64,000 bases of DNA from Rhizobiales bacterium CCH10-E5 (GCA_001556125.1 LSIG01000075.1:1-64000), one strand, 5' to 3'; positions 28,330 through 39,324 are shown, counted from the stretch's first letter. Program-made: numbers and translations. The notes: generated from the sequence alone by a model not told the origin.

Positions 28330-30015
28330 ATGCTCGTCCAGCTGTCGATTCGCGACATCGTCCTGATCGACCGGCTCGATCTGACATTTCGCGACGGGCT
28401 CAGCGTACTCACGGGCGAGACGGGCGCCGGCAAATCCATTCTCCTCGACGGATTTGCACTGGCCTTGGGCGGGCGCGGCGATGGCGGCCTCGTGCGCCAT
28501 GGCGAGGCTCAAGGGCAGGTCAGCGCGGTCTTCGACCTGCCGGGCGACCATGCGGCGCGGAGATTGGCAGAGGCCCAAGAGATCGACACCGACGGCGACC
28601 TGATCCTGCGCCGCGTGCAATATGCCGACGGTCGCACCCGTGCCTTCGTCAACGACCAGCCGGTCAGCGTACAGATTCTGCGGATGATCGGCGCTGCGAT
28701 CGTCGAGATTCATGGCCAGCATGACGACCGGGCCCTGACCGACCCGGCGCAGCATCGTGTCATTCTGGACGGTTTCGCCGGGCTCGAAGCGCAATCCGAA
28801 TCGGTCGTCGCCGCCAGCGAAACGCTCAAGCGCGCGCGCCAGGCCCTGCAGGCGCAGCGCCTGCGCGTCGAGGCGGCGCGCAAGGAGGCGGATTTCCTGC
28901 GCCATGCCGTCGCCGAACTCGGCAAGCTCGCGCCGCAGCCCGGCGAGGAGGAGGCGCTCGCCGCCCAACGCCAGGGCATGATGCAGGCCGAGAAGGTCGC
29001 CCGCGACCTGATCGAGGCGCATGAGGCGGTGGCGGGGCAGGGCTCTCCGATCGCCGCTCTCTCCGCCGTCCTGCGTCGCCTGGAGCGCCGGGCCGGGCAA
29101 GCGCCGTCGCTGATCGACCCGTCATTGGCCGCGCTCAACACCGCGATCGTAGCCCTCGACGAAGCAGGCGAGGCGCTCTCGGCCGGGATGCGCGCCGCCG
29201 AATACGATCCGCGCGAGCAGGAGCGGGTCGAGGAGCGGCTCTTTGCGCTGCGCGGTGCGGCCCGCAAATACGACGTGCCGGTCGAGGGGCTAGTGCCGTT
29301 GGCGCAGAGCATGGCAGCCGATCTCGCCGCGCTCGATGACAGCGAGATTTCGCTCGGCCGGCTGGAAGAGGATCTCGTCCGGGCCGAGGCGGCCTATGTC
29401 GGCCTCGCGGGCAAGCTCTCCGCCGCCCGTCAGAAGGCGGCGGCAAAGCTCGACGCCGCCGTGAAGGCCGAACTGCCGCCGCTCAAGCTGGAGCGCGCTC
29501 GCTTCATCACGCGAATCGACAGCGACGAGACGGCGCGAGGTCCCGAGGGGTTCGACCGCGTCGAATTCTGGGTCGAGACCAATCCGGGCACACGGCCCGG
29601 CCCGATGATGAAGGTGGCCTCCGGCGGCGAGCTCTCGCGCTTCATGCTAGCGCTCAAGGTCGTGCTGGCCGAGCGCGGCTCGGCCCCGACGCTGGTCTTC
29701 GACGAGATCGACACTGGCGTCGGCGGCGCGGTCGCGGACGCCATCGGCGAGCGGCTGGCGCGGCTCGCCGGCAAGGTCCAGGTGATTTCGGTGACCCATG
29801 CGCCGCAGGTTGCCGCCAAGGCGGCCCAGCATTTCCTGATCGCCAAATCGGCCCTGCCGGGTGACGCCGCCTCGCGCACGGTGACGCGCGTGACCGGGCT
29901 GGAAGACCAGGCGCGGCGCGAGGAGATCGCCCGCATGCTGGCCGGCGCGAGCATCACCGAAGAGGCCAGAGCGGCCGCCGGGCGGTTGCTGGAGGCGGCC
30001 GGGGTGCGGGGCTAA
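28330..30015 (+). CDS. recN: DNA repair protein RecN
   Basis: SMC-like ATPase acting in double-strand break repair; 561 residues. Walker A GETGAGKS is at 29-36. Long coiled-coil arms fill about 150-370. The ABC signature SGGELSRFMLALK comes near residue 437, then Walker B LVFDEIDTGVGG and the H-loop SVTHAPQVAA. N- and C-terminal halves together form the ATPase head. The order bamD-recN-ligA is typical for alphaproteobacteria, though here several genes separate recN and ligA. Convergent with the next gene, with a 6-base gap. Confidence 0.97.
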   Translation: MLVQLSIRDIVLIDRLDLTFRDGLSVLTGETGAGKSILLDGFALALGGRGDGGLVRHGEAQGQVSAVFDLPGDHAARRLAEAQEIDTDGDLILRRVQYADGRTRAFVNDQPVSVQILRMIGAAIVEIHGQHDDRALTDPAQHRVILDGFAGLEAQSESVVAASETLKRARQALQAQRLRVEAARKEADFLRHAVAELGKLAPQPGEEEALAAQRQGMMQAEKVARDLIEAHEAVAGQGSPIAALSAVLRRLERRAGQAPSLIDPSLAALNTAIVALDEAGEALSAGMRAAEYDPREQERVEERLFALRGAARKYDVPVEGLVPLAQSMAADLAALDDSEISLGRLEEDLVRAEAAYVGLAGKLSAARQKAAAKLDAAVKAELPPLKLERARFITRIDSDETARGPEGFDRVEFWVETNPGTRPGPMMKVASGGELSRFMLALKVVLAERGSAPTLVFDEIDTGVGGAVADAIGERLARLAGKVQVISVTHAPQVAAKAAQHFLIAKSALPGDAASRTVTRVTGLEDQARREEIARMLAGASITEEARAAAGRLLEAAGVRG

Positions 30016-30021
30016 GTCCGC

Positions 30022-30849
30022 TCAGGCGGCAGGCACCAGTTCGAAAGCGTCGCCGGCGCGCCTCACGGTCTTGAAGCCTTCGACATGGCCGCCGGAGACG
30101 ACCCAGCCGAGGTCGCTCGCCCGCCCGAGGATGTCGCGACGCGTCGCGACCGCCACCGCGCCGTCGAGATCGAAGACGAGGCCGACATCGGGATCGGCCG
30201 CCTGCAGCGTCTCCAGATGGACCGCATCGGCCCAGAGCAGGAGGTCGCGCCCGCCATTCTCGATCCGATAGCCGCTCTGGCCATGGGTATGCCCCGGCAG
30301 TGGGATCAGGGTCACGCCCGGGAGGATGTCCTCCGAGGCGCTGACGGCGTCGACGCGGTCGGGGTAGAGGCGCAGCAGCGTCTCGGCGATGGCGAAGCCG
30401 CCGCGACGGTTTTCGGGCGTGCTCAGGCGCTTGTCGGCGTCAGTGAAAAAGCTCAATTCGGCGGCTGGAACGAGAATGCGCGCATTCGGGAAATAGGGCG
30501 TCTCGCCATCGAACAGGCCCAGCGCGTGGTCGCCATGGAGATGGGTGATCAGGACGCGATCGACGCTCTCGCGTGTCACGCCGAGCGTATCGAGGGCGGT
30601 CCGCGCTTGGCCATAGGCCTCGCCCCAGGCCGTGCCTGTCCCCGCATCGACGAGCGTCATGCCGCCGGGTCCGCGCAGGAGGAAGCAGTTGACGACGATC
30701 CGCAGTGTCGGCCGGCCCCAGGTCGCGATGGCACCGTCGCGCGCGGCCGGGCCGGCGGCGTGTGTCAGCACGTCGATCGGCGCCTCGTAGAAGCCGTCAT
30801 GCAGGATCGAGACCTCGTAGAGGCCTAAGCGCCGCGTCTGTTGATCCAT
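30022..30849 (-). CDS. Metallo-beta-lactamase-fold hydrolase
   Basis: 275-residue MBL-fold enzyme. The metal-binding motif H-L-H-G-D-H-A near residues 103-109, a following histidine in LPGHTHG, the bridging aspartate in LWADAVH, and a final histidine in SGGHVEG are all present, so a binuclear zinc site is expected. The overall pattern resembles lactonase and methyl-parathion-hydrolase-like subfamilies (quorum-quenching type), but substrate assignment from sequence is not safe. ATG at 30849; a TTG three bases upstream is an alternative. No signal peptide is apparent. Transcribed convergently with recN. Confidence 0.82.
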   Translation of the reverse strand: MDQQTRRLGLYEVSILHDGFYEAPIDVLTHAAGPAARDGAIATWGRPTLRIVVNCFLLRGPGGMTLVDAGTGTAWGEAYGQARTALDTLGVTRESVDRVLITHLHGDHALGLFDGETPYFPNARILVPAAELSFFTDADKRLSTPENRRGGFAIAETLLRLYPDRVDAVSASEDILPGVTLIPLPGHTHGQSGYRIENGGRDLLLWADAVHLETLQAADPDVGLVFDLDGAVAVATRRDILGRASDLGWVVSGGHVEGFKTVRRAGDAFELVPAA

Positions 30850-30937
30850 CAAGGCCGTCCCCGTTCCGCGGGATCCCGATCACAGCGCGCGGCGGCTCGC
30901 CTTGGCAAGGCGCGACGCCGGACGGTCGCCATGTGCC

Positions 30938-31327
30938 TCAGTTCTGCGGGATGAACTGTGCGTCGCTGATGGCGAAGGTGCCCTGCGCCGGGGCGACCGT
31001 GAACTCCAGTGCGCCGCGGCAGCCGGCCGGTGTGGGCGCGCCGGGTTTCGTGCCGCCACTGCCGCAATGGCGCTCGAGATAGCTGATGGTGTCCTGCGGC
31101 ATGCCGGTGTCGTCGAGGCGAACCGTGGCGCTGGCGTCGCGGGCGAGGCCGCCGCGGGCCATGGTGAAGCCGGAGACGGTGACGTTCTCGACGCGAATGA
31201 AGAGCCCTGCGAGTTCGGCGCGGCGCTGCCTGACCTCGGCCAGCGTCATCATCTGCGCGCCGTCCTGGGCGTGAGCCGTTCCGCCCACCGCCATCAACAC
31301 CGCAACAATCACCCACCGCATCCGCAT
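30938..31327 (-). CDS. Small exported protein of unknown function
   Basis: 129-residue protein with a clear Sec signal peptide (MRMRWVIVAVLMAVGG ending at AHA-Q). The start at 31327 is favoured because GGAGAG lies 7 bases upstream; a longer frame begins at 31378. The mature part contains an F-I-R-V-E-N-V-T-V-S-G segment reminiscent of an OB-fold or bacterial nucleic-acid/sugar-binding beta barrel, two cysteines (HCGSGG and AGCRG) that could form a disulfide, and a C-terminal ISDAQFIPQN. I do not recognise the family. A periplasmic location is inferred. Confidence 0.65.
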   Translation of the reverse strand: MRMRWVIVAVLMAVGGTAHAQDGAQMMTLAEVRQRRAELAGLFIRVENVTVSGFTMARGGLARDASATVRLDDTGMPQDTISYLERHCGSGGTKPGAPTPAGCRGALEFTVAPAQGTFAISDAQFIPQN

Positions 31328-31424
31328 CGCTCTCTCCGCAAGGGGCGGCGGGATCGCGCGAGTGGCTTGAGTCGTCAAGGGTTCTCCATGCGCGACAGCG
31401 GCGTTGGCTTGCCGGCAACGCTGG

Positions 31425-31559
31425 TTCCCTTCCCCCCGCTTGCGGTGGGGAAGGGTTAGGGATGGGGGGCGGGAAAGCCGGAACTCTGTCCTTGATCGTC
31501 TCGCCGAGCGGCACTGCCCCCCACCCCGGCCCTCCCCACCGCAAGCGGGGGGAGGGAGA
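31425..31559. repeat. Long GC-rich inverted repeat (palindromic interspersed element)
   Basis: The left arm 31425-31470 and right arm 31516-31559 are near-perfect reverse complements: each contains CCCCCCGCTTGCGGTGGGG or its complement, and both end in a G6/C6 run facing the central 45-base spacer. Only a few mismatches occur (AAGGGTTAGGGA against GAGGGCCGGGGT). Each arm also holds a smaller hairpin. It looks like a member of a dispersed palindromic family and could fold into a long stem in RNA. Confidence 0.8.
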
Positions 31560-31605
31560 AGAGAGCCGCGCTCGAAATGCTGCGCGACAGTCGAGGGGAA
31601 CGCGC

Positions 31606-31731
31606 TTGATCAACCCATTCGCCGCCCCGGTTTCTTTACGTCGCGATTTGCGCTATGAGCCCCGCAATCGATGGCTGCGCCTCGCGCCCATCGCCGACAT
31701 CCTGCGCCGTCATTCCGATTCCGCGCCGTAA
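31606..31731 (+). CDS. Putative 41-residue small protein upstream of the DEAD-box gene
   Basis: A TTG start at 31606 has a well-placed AGGGGA ribosome site 7 bases upstream and opens a frame ending in TAA at 31731, 18 bases before the helicase start. The product begins LINPFAAPVSLRRDLRYEPR and ends IADILRRHSDSAP. It is basic and amphipathic, with no membrane segment. It could be a real small protein or a leader ORF coupling translation to the helicase. I do not recognise it. The case rests only on ribosome site and composition. Confidence 0.4.
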   Translation: MINPFAAPVSLRRDLRYEPRNRWLRLAPIADILRRHSDSAP

Positions 31732-31749
31732 CCCTAGGCCCTCTGTCCC

Positions 31750-33942
31750 ATGTCCTTCCTGACCTCGAGTGCGCCGCTCGCGCGCGCGCTCGCCGAACGC
31801 AATTATTCCGAACCCACGCCGGTGCAGAGCGCTGTGCTGGAGGAGGCGGCCGCCGGCCGCGACCTGCTCGTCTCTTCCCAGACAGGCTCCGGCAAGACCG
31901 TCGCTTACGGCCTCGCCATCGGCGCGACGCTGCTCGGCGAGGCCGAGGTTTTCGGCCGGGCGGGACAGCCGCTCGCCCTGATCATCGCGCCGACGCGCGA
32001 ACTGGCGCTGCAGGTGCAGCGCGAGCTCGCCTGGCTCTACAAGCACGCCAATGCCCGCATCATCGCCTGCGTCGGCGGCATGGACCCGCGCCGCGAGGCC
32101 GCGCTTCTGGATGAGGGCGCCCATGTCGTCGTCGGCACGCCGGGCCGCCTGCGCGACCATATCGAGCGCCATCGCCTCGACGTCTCGGGGCTCAAGGCCG
32201 TCGTGCTCGACGAGGCCGACGAGATGCTCGATCTCGGCTTCCGCGACGATCTCGAATTCATCCTGAAGACGGCGCCGGCCGAGCGCCGCAGCCTGCTGTT
32301 CTCGGCGACGCTGCCGAAGGCGATCATCCATCTCGCCAAGAGCTACCAGAACGATGCGCTTCGCATCGAGGTCGCCGGCGATGCGCGCGGCCATGCCGAC
32401 ATCGAGTATCGCGCCATCCGGGTCTACCCGAAGGAGGCCGAGCTCGCGGTCGTCAACCTGCTGCGCTTCCACGATTCGCCCTGCTCGCTGGTGTTCTGCA
32501 ACACCCGCAACGCGGTGCGCCATCTCGAGGCGATCCTGCTGGAGCGCGGCTTCTCCGCCGTGGCGCTCTCGGGCGAGCTCTCGCAGAGCGAGCGCAATTC
32601 GGCGCTGCAGGCGCTGCGAGACGGCCGCGCGCGCGTCTGCGTCGCGACCGACGTCGCCGCGCGTGGTATCGACCTGCCGGGGCTGACGCTGGTGATCCAT
32701 GCCGAGCTGCCCAACGACCCCGAGGTGATGCAGCATCGCTCCGGCCGCACGGGCCGCGCCGGCAAGAAGGGCACGAGTGTGCTGCTGGTGCCGCCGTCGC
32801 GCCGCCGCAAGGCCGAGATGCTGCTGGCGGAGGCCAAGGTCGAGGCCGTCTGGGCCGGCCCGCCGACGCAGGAGGAGATCCGGACGCTCGACCGCGAGCG
32901 CCTGCTGAACGACCCGATCCTGACCGGCGAGCCCGGCGAGGATGATGCCGCAATGGTCGAGGCGCTGCTGGCCGGCCGTTCGGCCAACGAGATCGCGGCC
33001 GCGCTGGTGCGGATCTATCGCACGCGGCTGCCGGCGGCGGAGGAGGTGGGCGACCCGAATTATGCGCGCGACGAGCGCCGTCCCGCCCGTTCGCGCGAGG
33101 ATTACGCCCCACGTGAGGGCGCGCGCTTCGGCGAGCACCGCGAGGGCAGCCCGCGCGCGGATGGCCCGCGCAAGGCCGGTCCGCGTGGCGACACGGTCTG
33201 GTTCCGCCTCAGCGTCGGCCGCAAGGACGGCGCCGATCCGCGCCAGCTGCTGCCGATGCTGTGCCGCCGCGGCAAGATCACCCGCGACGAGGTCGGCGCG
33301 ATCCGGATCTTCGACAAGGAGACCAAGGTCGAGATCGATGCCGATGTCGCCGAGCGCTTCTACGAGCTGGCCAAGGCCGTCGACCGCGACAAGATCGCGA
33401 TCGAGCCCGTGACCGGCGAGGAGGAGCGCCGCCCGGCCAAGCCCTTCGCCGAAAAGGCGAGCCATGCGCCGGCGCCCTACGCCAGGCCCGAGCGCGACGG
33501 CGAGGCGCGTCCGGCGCGGGCTTACGAGAAGAAGCCCTACGACAAGAAGCCTTACGAGAAGAAGCCCTATGAGGGCGGCGACCGGAAGCCCTACGCCAAG
33601 AAGGCCCATGAGCCGAAGCCCTACGAGGCCCGGCCCGAGGCCAAGCCTTACGAGGGTGGCGAGAAGAAGCCCTATGAGGGCAAGAAGAAGGCCTATGAAG
33701 GGAAGTCGAAGCCCTTCGGCGCGTCCAAGGCCTATGATCCGGTGCGCAGCGACCGCGAGGCGCTGTCGGACCCGAACTTGTCGTTCCGCGGTGGCCCGAA
33801 GCCGCGCTTCGACAAGCCGGCCGGCGACATGCCCTATGGCGAGAAGAAGCCCTATGCGCCGAAGCCTTTCGGCGCCGGCAAGTCGGGGGCCGGCAAGTCC
33901 TTTGCGGGCAAGGCGCCCTTCAAGGGCAAGAAGCCGCGCTGA
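31750..33942 (+). CDS. DEAD-box RNA helicase with DbpA-like RNA-binding domain and Lys-Pro-Tyr-rich tail
   Basis: 730-residue ATP-dependent RNA helicase, probably in ribosome assembly or RNA turnover. Q-motif region YSEPTPVQ (19-26), Walker A SQTGSGKT (43-50), DEAD (154-157), SAT, and the second RecA domain with ATDVAARGIDLPG and HRSGRTGRAGK are complete. A DbpA/CsdA-type RRM-like domain begins near TVWFRLSVGRKDG (482-494) and runs to about 555. The remaining residues from about 590 are low-complexity, built from E-K-K-P-Y and D-K-K-P-Y units plus G-K-S repeats. The tail is strongly basic and likely disordered, contributing RNA binding. Confidence 0.94.
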   Translation: MSFLTSSAPLARALAERNYSEPTPVQSAVLEEAAAGRDLLVSSQTGSGKTVAYGLAIGATLLGEAEVFGRAGQPLALIIAPTRELALQVQRELAWLYKHANARIIACVGGMDPRREAALLDEGAHVVVGTPGRLRDHIERHRLDVSGLKAVVLDEADEMLDLGFRDDLEFILKTAPAERRSLLFSATLPKAIIHLAKSYQNDALRIEVAGDARGHADIEYRAIRVYPKEAELAVVNLLRFHDSPCSLVFCNTRNAVRHLEAILLERGFSAVALSGELSQSERNSALQALRDGRARVCVATDVAARGIDLPGLTLVIHAELPNDPEVMQHRSGRTGRAGKKGTSVLLVPPSRRRKAEMLLAEAKVEAVWAGPPTQEEIRTLDRERLLNDPILTGEPGEDDAAMVEALLAGRSANEIAAALVRIYRTRLPAAEEVGDPNYARDERRPARSREDYAPREGARFGEHREGSPRADGPRKAGPRGDTVWFRLSVGRKDGADPRQLLPMLCRRGKITRDEVGAIRIFDKETKVEIDADVAERFYELAKAVDRDKIAIEPVTGEEERRPAKPFAEKASHAPAPYARPERDGEARPARAYEKKPYDKKPYEKKPYEGGDRKPYAKKAHEPKPYEARPEAKPYEGGEKKPYEGKKKAYEGKSKPFGASKAYDPVRSDREALSDPNLSFRGGPKPRFDKPAGDMPYGEKKPYAPKPFGAGKSGAGKSFAGKAPFKGKKPR

Positions 33943-33981
33943 GGGGGCCGGCGCCGGCGCGCCCGGCGCCTCCTGACTTCC

Positions 33982-34056
33982 TCAGCGCAAGCCGAGGAAG
34001 GACAGGATGGCCAGGACGACGACGATCAGGCCGACGATGTAGATGATGCTGTGCAT
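33982..34056 (-). CDS. Very small hydrophobic membrane protein (24 residues)
   Basis: An ATG at 34056 with GGGGGC about 8 bases upstream opens 25 codons ending in TGA. The peptide MHSIIYIVGL continues with IVVVLAILSFLGLR: one transmembrane helix flanked by a short polar start and a C-terminal Arg. This is the pattern of small bitopic proteins that recur in Rhizobiales genomes. The frame ends within the 3' region of the convergent helicase gene. Function unknown; too short for ordinary gene callers. Confidence 0.55.
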   Translation of the reverse strand: MHSIIYIVGLIVVVLAILSFLGLR

Positions 34057-34170
34057 GGACGAAGCCCCCGCTGTCGCGGCTGGGCCTGGCCCTGCCGCTC
34101 TGGTCGATGATGGGCAGGAAACCGCGCTTTTGCGCGAAAGTTCCCTGCCCACAGGGGGCTTGCGTCGCCT

Positions 34171-34974
34171 TCAGCCGTCGACAACCTTGCGGTAGAGATG
34201 CCAGCTGGCATGGCCGAGCACGGGCATGACCACGATCAGGCCGACCAGCAGCGGCAGGCAGCCGAGCACGAGCAGGCCGGTTACCATCAGACCCCAGATC
34301 ATCATCACGCGCGGGTTGCGCTCGACCGCGGCGATCGAGGTTCGCACTGCTGTCGCGACATCCACCCGCCGGTCGATGATGTGCGGGAAGGAGACCACCG
34401 AGATCGAGAAGGCGACGATCGCGAAGAGCAGCCCGACCGAATTGCCGACCACGATCATCGTCCAGCCGTCGAAGGTGGTGAAAACGGCGCGCAGGAAGTC
34501 CCAGGTCGAGACGTCGGCGGGCAGGCCGAGCAGCCCCTGGTAGATCAACCAGGCGCAGCCCAGCCAGGCGATGAAGAGCCCGGTCAGCATCGCGCCGAGA
34601 AGCAGGATCTGGCTGATCGCCGGCGAGCGCAGCAGGGCGAAGGCGTGTTCCCAGCTCGAATCGAGCTGGCGCTCGCGCCGCCGGCTGATCTCGTAGAGCG
34701 CGATCGCGGCAAAGGGCCCGAGCAGGGCGAAGCCGCCGAGCAGCGGAAACAGCAGCGGGAAGATGTTGAAGCTCACCGTCGCCTGCGCCAGCAGTACGCC
34801 GATGACGGGGTACATCAGCGCGACGAAGGCGAGATGGCTCGGCTGCGCCTTGAAATCCTCCCAGCCCAGCCTCAGCGCGTGGCGCAAATCGGCGGTGGTG
34901 ATCGTGTTGACGCGCGGCAGGGCGGGGGCATCCTCCCGCGGAACGCTGTGCAGATGGACGTCGAGATTGGCCAT
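34171..34974 (-). CDS. DUF2189-family integral membrane protein
   Basis: 267-residue polytopic protein. The start at 34974 has GGGAGA upstream; a longer frame to 35061 exists. A hydrophilic N-terminus (VHLHSVPREDAPALPRVNTI) precedes about six hydrophobic helices between residues 45 and 255, with a D-L-R-H-A-L-R-L-G-W-E-D-F segment before the first. That layout matches the DUF2189 family, often found near cytochrome oxidase or transport genes in alphaproteobacteria. Function is not established. The 214 bases upstream, shared with divergent ligA, must contain both promoters. Confidence 0.8.
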   Translation of the reverse strand: MANLDVHLHSVPREDAPALPRVNTITTADLRHALRLGWEDFKAQPSHLAFVALMYPVIGVLLAQATVSFNIFPLLFPLLGGFALLGPFAAIALYEISRRRERQLDSSWEHAFALLRSPAISQILLLGAMLTGLFIAWLGCAWLIYQGLLGLPADVSTWDFLRAVFTTFDGWTMIVVGNSVGLLFAIVAFSISVVSFPHIIDRRVDVATAVRTSIAAVERNPRVMMIWGLMVTGLLVLGCLPLLVGLIVVMPVLGHASWHLYRKVVDG

Positions 34975-35182
34975 GGCGTGTCTCCCGGTTGCGGCCCGGT
35001 TCGCCTTGCAGCCCTTTGACGCGATCCTTGGGTCAACGGCCGATAGGCGTCGAGCTTCCAATTCCCAGCGATTTCAGGATAGCGCAGAACGGACGCGCTG
35101 TCGCAGGGGGCGGGAACACGAAAGCGGGATGAGGCGAGGGGTAGCTGCTGCCCTTTTTCGACGCGGGCTTCTCGCCTAATGA

Positions 35183-37345
<2,163 letters not shown>

Positions 37346-37444
37346 GGCCTTCGCCATCGGCCCGTCCGGCCAATCGCCCAGGCTGATGCGCCCGATCACT
37401 TTTCTTCAAGACGCCTCCGGCGCGATCGGGTTTAACCTCGCGCC

Positions 37445-38308
37445 ATGGATCTGATCACGCAGGAACAGGCGCTGGCCGAGACGCCGCTGAAGGCGGGAGA
37501 GCGGGCGCATCTCTTCGCCGCGCGCCGCTTCGACGGGCTGGAGTTCCTGGCGGCGACCTTCCGCACCCATGCCTATGCGCCCCATGCCCATGACACCTAT
37601 GCGATCGGGACGATCCTGAGCGGATGCGAGGTCTGGCATGCGCGCGGCCGCCGGCTCTATGCCGGCCCCGGCGATCTCGTGATGAACCAGCCGCTCGACG
37701 TCCATGACGGGGCGCCGAGCGAGGGCGGCTATCGCTACCGGATGAGCTATCCCGGCCTCGATCTGATGCAGGAGCTGGCGGCTTCGCTGACCGGGCGCGA
37801 GAGCGTCGGAACGCCCTTCTTCCGCGAACCGGTCGTGCATGATCCAGAAGGGGCGGCGCAGTTTGCCGCGGCCCATCGCCTGCTGGAGGAGGGGGCGGAT
37901 GCGCTGGCCGGCGAGGAGGCGCTGCTGCGGGCCTTTGCCGCGATGCTCGCGCGCCATGCCGATCTCGGCCCGCGCTCCGTCGGGCGCGAGCCCGGCCCGG
38001 TCGACCGTGCGCGGGCGCTGATCGAGGCGCGGCATGACGAGGATTTGTCGCTGGCCGAGATCGGCGCCGCGGTCGGCCTGCCGCGGCATCACCTGATCCG
38101 CGCCTTCCGGGCCGAGACCGGGCTGACGCCGCACGCCTTCCTCGTCGATGTCCGCGTCAGGCGGGCGCGCGAGCGGCTGCGGCGGGGCGAGGCGCCGGGC
38201 GCGGTCGCGGCCGCCACCGGGTTCTGCGATCAGGCCCATCTCACCCGCGCCTTCAAGGCCCGGCTCGGCGTCACGCCCGGCGCCTTCCGCGCCGCCCATC
38301 TCTCCTGA
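37445..38308 (+). CDS. AraC-family transcriptional regulator, likely of azlCD
   Basis: 287-residue regulator with an N-terminal cupin (AraC_binding) domain showing HAHDTYAIG and a G-P-G-D-L-V-M-N-Q-P turn. The C-terminal domain (about 187-285) contains two helix-turn-helix units: LSLAEIGAAVGLPRHHLIRAF and AVAAATGFCDQAHLTRAFK. It lies 11 bases before azlC on the same strand, the arrangement usual for AraC-AzlCD operons. It probably responds to an amino acid or other small ligand. Local regulation of azlCD is inference from position. Confidence 0.9.
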   Translation: MDLITQEQALAETPLKAGERAHLFAARRFDGLEFLAATFRTHAYAPHAHDTYAIGTILSGCEVWHARGRRLYAGPGDLVMNQPLDVHDGAPSEGGYRYRMSYPGLDLMQELAASLTGRESVGTPFFREPVVHDPEGAAQFAAAHRLLEEGADALAGEEALLRAFAAMLARHADLGPRSVGREPGPVDRARALIEARHDEDLSLAEIGAAVGLPRHHLIRAFRAETGLTPHAFLVDVRVRRARERLRRGEAPGAVAAATGFCDQAHLTRAFKARLGVTPGAFRAAHLS

Positions 38309-38319
38309 AGGCTTCCTCC

Positions 38320-39027
38320 ATGTCCTCCACGCGAGACGATGCCCTGCGGGGCCTGCGCGACATCGCGCCCGCTCTGCTCGCGGCGGTGCCGATCGCGCTG
38401 CTGTTCGGGGCGCTCGCGGCCGGAAAGGGCCTGTCTCCGCTGGAGACTTTCGCGATGGGCGCGCTCGTCTTCGCCGGCGGGGCGCAGTTCGCGGCCGTGG
38501 AACTCTGGGCGACGCCGGCGCCGATCGGCGCGATCGTGTTCTCGACGCTGCTGATCAATGCCCGCCATGTGCTGATGAGCGCTTCGCTCGCGCCGAAGCT
38601 CGCGGGCTTCTCGCGCTGGCAGACTGCGCTCGGGCTCTACTACATGGCCGACGAGAATTGGGCGCTGGCCGAGACGCGGGCGCGGACCCATCGCCTGACG
38701 CCGGCCTATTGGTTCGGCATGCTCGTGCCCTTCGTCGCCTGCTGGTGCGCGACCTCGACGCTCGGCGCCGTGGTCGGCGCCGCGTTGGGTGATCCACGCC
38801 GCTTCGGGGCGGATTTCGCCTTCACCGCGCTGTTCATCGCGCTGGTCGCCGCCTTCTGGAAGGGGCGGGTGACATTCTGGACGGTGGCGGCGGCGGGCCT
38901 CGCCTCGGCGCTGACCTACCGGCTGATCGGGCCGCCCTGGCATGTGCTGGCGGGCGCGCTCTGCGGGCTCGCCGCTGCCTGGCTCGCGGCCGGGGAGTCC
39001 GAGCCCGTGCCGGAGACCCGCCCGTGA
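38320..39027 (+). CDS. azlC: AzlC-family branched-chain amino acid exporter, large subunit
   Basis: 235-residue polytopic membrane protein. The family-typical beginning LRDIAPALLAAVPIALLFGALAAGKGLSP is followed by an A-G-G-A-Q-F motif and the NARHVLMSASLAP element, all characteristic of AzlC/YgaZ. Five to six hydrophobic segments are visible. With AzlD it exports branched-chain amino acids or analogues such as 4-azaleucine. The stop overlaps azlD by 4 bases. Confidence 0.93.
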   Translation: MSSTRDDALRGLRDIAPALLAAVPIALLFGALAAGKGLSPLETFAMGALVFAGGAQFAAVELWATPAPIGAIVFSTLLINARHVLMSASLAPKLAGFSRWQTALGLYYMADENWALAETRARTHRLTPAYWFGMLVPFVACWCATSTLGAVVGAALGDPRRFGADFAFTALFIALVAAFWKGRVTFWTVAAAGLASALTYRLIGPPWHVLAGALCGLAAAWLAAGESEPVPETRP

Positions 39028-39323
39028 CGCTCGACCCGCACAACCTCCTCGCCATTCTCGGCATGGCGCTCGCGACCTATGCGACCCGCTTGGCAGGGCT
39101 CGCGCTCGCGGGCCGGCTCCAGCTCTCGCCGCGCGCCCAGGCGGCTTTCGACGCGATCCCGCCGGCCGTCCTCGTCGCCGTCATCGCGCCGAGCGCGCTC
39201 GCCACAGGCTGGCCGGAGACGGTCGCCGCGCTGCTCGCCGCGGTCGCCGCGACGCGCCTGCCGCTGCTCGGCGTGGTGGCGGTCGGCGTCGCCGCGGTGG
39301 TGGCGTTGCGGGCGCTCGCCTGA
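39024..39323 (+). CDS. azlD: AzlD-family branched-chain amino acid exporter, small subunit
   Basis: 99-residue membrane protein with three to four hydrophobic helices, including MALATYATRLAGLAL and the FDAIPPAVLVAVIAPSAL segment characteristic of AzlD/YgaH. It starts inside the azlC stop (ATG/GTG overlap of 4 bases), so the subunits are translated together. It ends one base before the convergent lipoprotein gene. Confidence 0.92.
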   Translation: MTLDPHNLLAILGMALATYATRLAGLALAGRLQLSPRAQAAFDAIPPAVLVAVIAPSALATGWPETVAALLAAVAATRLPLLGVVAVGVAAVVALRALA

Positions 39324-39324
39324 C

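Noticed and set aside
33520-33720. Repeated AAGCCCTAC/GAGAAGAAG units as a CRISPR or tandem DNA repeat
   Set aside because: The units are irregular in length and in frame with the helicase; they are explained by the Lys-Pro-Tyr protein repeat.
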